Origin: Welwitschia mirabilis
Lineage: Eukaryota; Gnetophyta; Gnetopsida; Welwitschiales
Direction of reading: 5' to 3'
DNA length: 22,634 nt
NCBI GenBank assembly: GCA_051453625.1
Contig: JBOZIK010000001.1
Location: forward strand, 888,089 to 910,722
The notes below the pieces were generated by a model. It saw nothing but the letters and a program-made list of their open reading frames with translations. It was not told the origin of the DNA and did no database searches. Both the position numbers and the translations under genes were made by a program. Positions 19,999 through 22,634 of the stretch are shown in pieces (position 1 is the stretch's first letter; each line of letters starts with the position of its first letter).

Positions 19999-20885
19999 TT
20001 ATTCCAAAATCTTATTTCTATTACAAAAGGAATATTACGTTGAATAAGATCCTCCTCAGAGAGATATCTAATGTGACTACAACTTGTAAGTGCTAAAGTA
20101 TAAAAGAAAATAATACTCTATTGCATTTAGAAAATGCATTTTACTATGAAATCGTGCTCTCCCTTCAAAGAAAAGAAGGAAAGAATATAATAGGACCGTT
20201 AACCTAAGAGAAGAGCTACATACAAAATGTAAAGAAAAAGAACACTTAACTATAGGCTCAAAGATAAATTCGAAAAGGGAATTTAAGGGGAAAAAAGGGG
20301 AATCTTCAAGATGTTTTAATGAAAAGTTCTTAGCAGGGAGATATGCTATCTACTAACTAGAGCTAAGTGCTAGTCTACCATCTGAGCATAAGAATGGGAT
20401 CCTTAAATTAAAGAGTAGCACTACAAGACTACAGAGCAGTTGAGATGAGGGAAAAATAGGAATGACTAAATAACTATTGCAAGGCCAAATTGACCATACT
20501 TTACATCATTTATGGAATGTGTTTTAGACTCATTTGATAGGTTTTTAATAAAATTATAGAAAAACCTAACTCACTATCATAAATACTAAAAAGGACATAG
20601 TTTTTGAGCATTTATGATTCTTTTCAAATGTTTTTCTGATTATGATCCATCATAACTACATTAGTAGATCTTCACAGATGAGTGATGAAATAATGACAAG
20701 ATTAGATTACATGGCAAGCTCTCAAGCCAATACCTTCACATTAATTAATAGAGTCAACATAATCATCAAGGATGCCTTGTAAGTATTTTTAATGCATTAA
20801 TTTAATAATCAAATGAGGACTGTTTGAAGATCAGACTTAATCTTATGATAAATAAAAATTTGTAACTAATGATTTATAGCCAATG
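19999..20885. other. Unassigned DNA
   Basis: No gene identified. A tRNA D-arm-like word on the minus strand (GCTCAGATGGTAGA near 20375-20390) was examined and rejected as a tRNA because no matching T-arm follows at the right distance. The rest is AT-rich with no clear repeat. Confidence 0.5.
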
Positions 20886-21167
20886 AATAATCATTCCATT
20901 TATTACTAAATTATTATTATATTAACATCTCTTTAGTTCTCACCATTCAGAAGCTGTAACTATCAATCAATCTATTACCAAATTATTATTATAATTTTGA
21001 CTTAATAAGTTACTGAATAATTATTGTAACCCCCTATTAATTAATTACTTAAATATTATTATAACTGCCAATCAATCTATTAGTGAAATATTATTCTAAA
21101 TATCAATCAACCCATTACCAAATTATTACTATAACCACCAATCGAATCGTTATCAAATGATTATTAT
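20886..21167. repeat. 35-bp minisatellite (about 6-8 degenerate units)
   Basis: Units beginning aac-tatcaatcaa recur with exact 35-bp steps at 20958, 20993, 21028, 21063, 21098 and 21133, ending at 21167. Typical units contain tcaatc, attacca and aaattattattat. The second and third are the most diverged. One more recognisable unit (20886-20920) and one badly diverged unit (20921-20957) precede them. No coding role is apparent. Confidence 0.8.
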
Positions 21168-21912
21168 AATAAAAGGTAGTTCCTCATTCAACTTTATTCT
21201 AGGGAGATCCTAAATTTACAATGTAGGGGTAGTAATATTTCTATGCCATTAAAAACTAAAATATATTAAAGATCAAGAGAAAGAGTCATATCTAGAAAGA
21301 GATATCTTAAAAGTGATGCCTATAACTCATGATGAAATTGTGTCAAAGCAACCATTTATTCCTTTTTTTTACTTTGGTTTATACAAAACAAAACCATGAA
21401 AATATCATACAATGGAAATAAAAGATTATTAACTCTTAGATGTTTTTAAAGATTTTCAATTAGATTACCCCACCCCAAATTTAAAGAAAAGAAAAGAAAA
21501 GAAAAGAAATAAATAAAAATAGAAAAAATAAGATAATGATAAAAAAGAATCTAAAAAAGAAACGACAAAAAAAGTATAAAAGAATTTAAAAATAATGATA
21601 AATAGGAACCCATTTGTCTTTGAAATTTTATCATTATAAATTATATTTTTTCAATCATGATATAATACTTTGTCTTATAGAAAGCAAAATTTCTAACTTA
21701 CAAAAAAGAAGACAAGAAAGAAGAGTATCCCAAGAACATTTAAAACATGATGAACCTAGTTATAAACAAATGATTTAATCAAGGCATTATTACAAGCAAA
21801 TCATAATGATAGTCAGTAAGTTCTAATTCTCCATCTAGTTTTACCATTCTAGAGTTCTTTATCAAATTTTAAGAAAATTTTTTTTACAAATACTTCAATC
21901 ATGCTTTCCTCT
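21168..21912. other. Unassigned AT-rich DNA with an AAAAG microsatellite
   Basis: No gene recognised. Bases 21483-21509 are five AAAAG-type units on the plus strand, inside a longer A-rich stretch (about 21480-21600). If the LTR candidate at 21928 is real, this would be the 3' end of its internal region, but no coding remains were seen. Confidence 0.55.
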
Positions 21913-21927
21913 AAAAAAGGGGGAAAG
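21913..21927 (+). other. Polypurine-tract-like sequence
   Basis: aaaaaagggggaaag is a clean 15-base purine run directly followed by TGTGATG. This has the form and position of the plus-strand priming site before a 3' LTR. Confidence 0.4.
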
Positions 21928-22224
21928 TGTGATGAAAAATTTGTTAAATACTAAATTAAGTCATTCTTTATAAATCTATCTTTAGAAATCATTCTTCAGA
22001 AGTCTGTATCTAGAACTTTGTCTTTAGAATAATTTCAGAGATTATATTCAAAAGTAGGAGGAAAATTTTAAATTCACTTCTAAGTCTAATCCACATCTCT
22101 TCTACCTGTTCTTATTTTCTCTAAAATAAATTCTATTAAATCTTTCCAAATCCCACCATTCTCTTAATCTTTTACCCATCTCTTCTGAATATAAACCCAT
22201 GCTAAGACTAAAAAAGGAAAAAAT

Positions 22225-22271
<47 letters not shown>

Positions 22272-22634
22272 AAACATCTAGCCATTATAAGGAGATTTCT
22301 AGTTAAGAATCAAGTCTAACCATCATTGTTAGGCTAAGAGTTACCAATTTCTCCTATTCCAACTTTTTATAAGACTCAAGTTAGCTTAAAATTATAAGTC
22401 ATCTTTTAAGAATTAATAAAATGTCATGTCCCCACTTTTACTTTTTTAATAAATTTGCAAGTTTATGTTTAATGAAATATTTGAAAAATGTTGAATTACT
22501 TGAAACCCCAATTGTGGTAATTGCTATGTCTTTGAAATGCTATATTATTGAGTTGCGATATGAATACCATTTTGTATAAATGTTTATACCCAATCTTTAT
22601 ATGCTGTTGTGGTGGAAATGATATATTTTATTTA
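21928..22634 (+). repeat. Candidate LTR start (runs off the window)
   Basis: The sequence starts TGTGATG right after a polypurine tract. About 262 bp in is a TATA-like tataaacc (22190-22197), followed after about 35 bp by a GA microsatellite where a transcript leader would lie. A possible AATAAA signal occurs in aattaataaaatg near 22411-22423. No second copy of this LTR was found in the window, so the call rests on local signals only. The primer-site-like block at 17693 on the same strand could be the 5' partner, but LTR homology between them could not be shown. Confidence 0.3.
22231..22269 (+). repeat. (GA)n microsatellite
   Basis: Thirty-nine bases of uninterrupted GA dinucleotide repeat (nineteen full units plus G). 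Perfect repeats of this length are usually polymorphic between individuals. Confidence 0.98.

Noticed and set aside
20375-20390. tRNA D-arm or SINE A-box-like word GCTCAGATGGTAGA on the minus strand
   Set aside because: No B-box or T-arm (GGTTCGANNCC-like) occurs at a suitable distance and no acceptor stem pairs. It is probably chance or a very decayed SINE.

Overview
The window looks like intergenic nuclear DNA from a vascular plant with a repeat-rich, probably large genome. The clues are strongly AT-rich sequence, few CpG dinucleotides with many TG/CA steps (as in methylated, deaminated repeats), old LTR-retrotransposon remains, microsatellites and two assembly gaps. I found no intact host gene, rRNA, convincing tRNA, or bacterial-type feature. 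The species cannot be named from the sequence. No database search or alignment program was run; all homology statements come from reading the repeats against each other.

The dominant structure is an 11.1 kb minus-strand LTR-retrotransposon array at 4156-15268. It holds three LTRs of about 1.57-1.66 kb (A 4156-5811, B 9216-10782, C 13693-15268) separated by two internal regions. Read on the minus strand the order is LTR C, internal 2, LTR B, internal 1, LTR A. Each internal region begins 3 nt after an LTR with a primer-binding site that resembles a tRNA-Asp site altered only by transitions, and ends in a short purine-rich tract before the next LTR. All three LTRs share a minus-strand TATA box and an upstream array of degenerate, partly palindromic repeats. 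The internals are only 2.9-3.4 kb. No reverse transcriptase, integrase or protease could be recognised. Instead both carry decayed copies of one unfamiliar protein with a basic N-terminus and an acidic middle. The simplest reading is a non-autonomous LTR element family that became a tandem dimer by recombination between LTRs.

Left flank (1-4155): mostly nothing recognisable. Exceptions are a fragment similar to the 3' end of another LTR family (1272-1358), an 801-base gap, and a 259-bp tandem duplication touching that gap, which includes a sequence like an initiator-Met primer-binding site. A related LTR-end and primer-site block lies at 17574-17727.

Right flank (15269-22634): largely unassigned decayed DNA with an exact 22-bp duplication, a hairpin, a G-rich tract, a 35-bp minisatellite, AAAAG and GA microsatellites, and a candidate second LTR start at 21928 preceded by a polypurine tract and followed by a TATA-like sequence.
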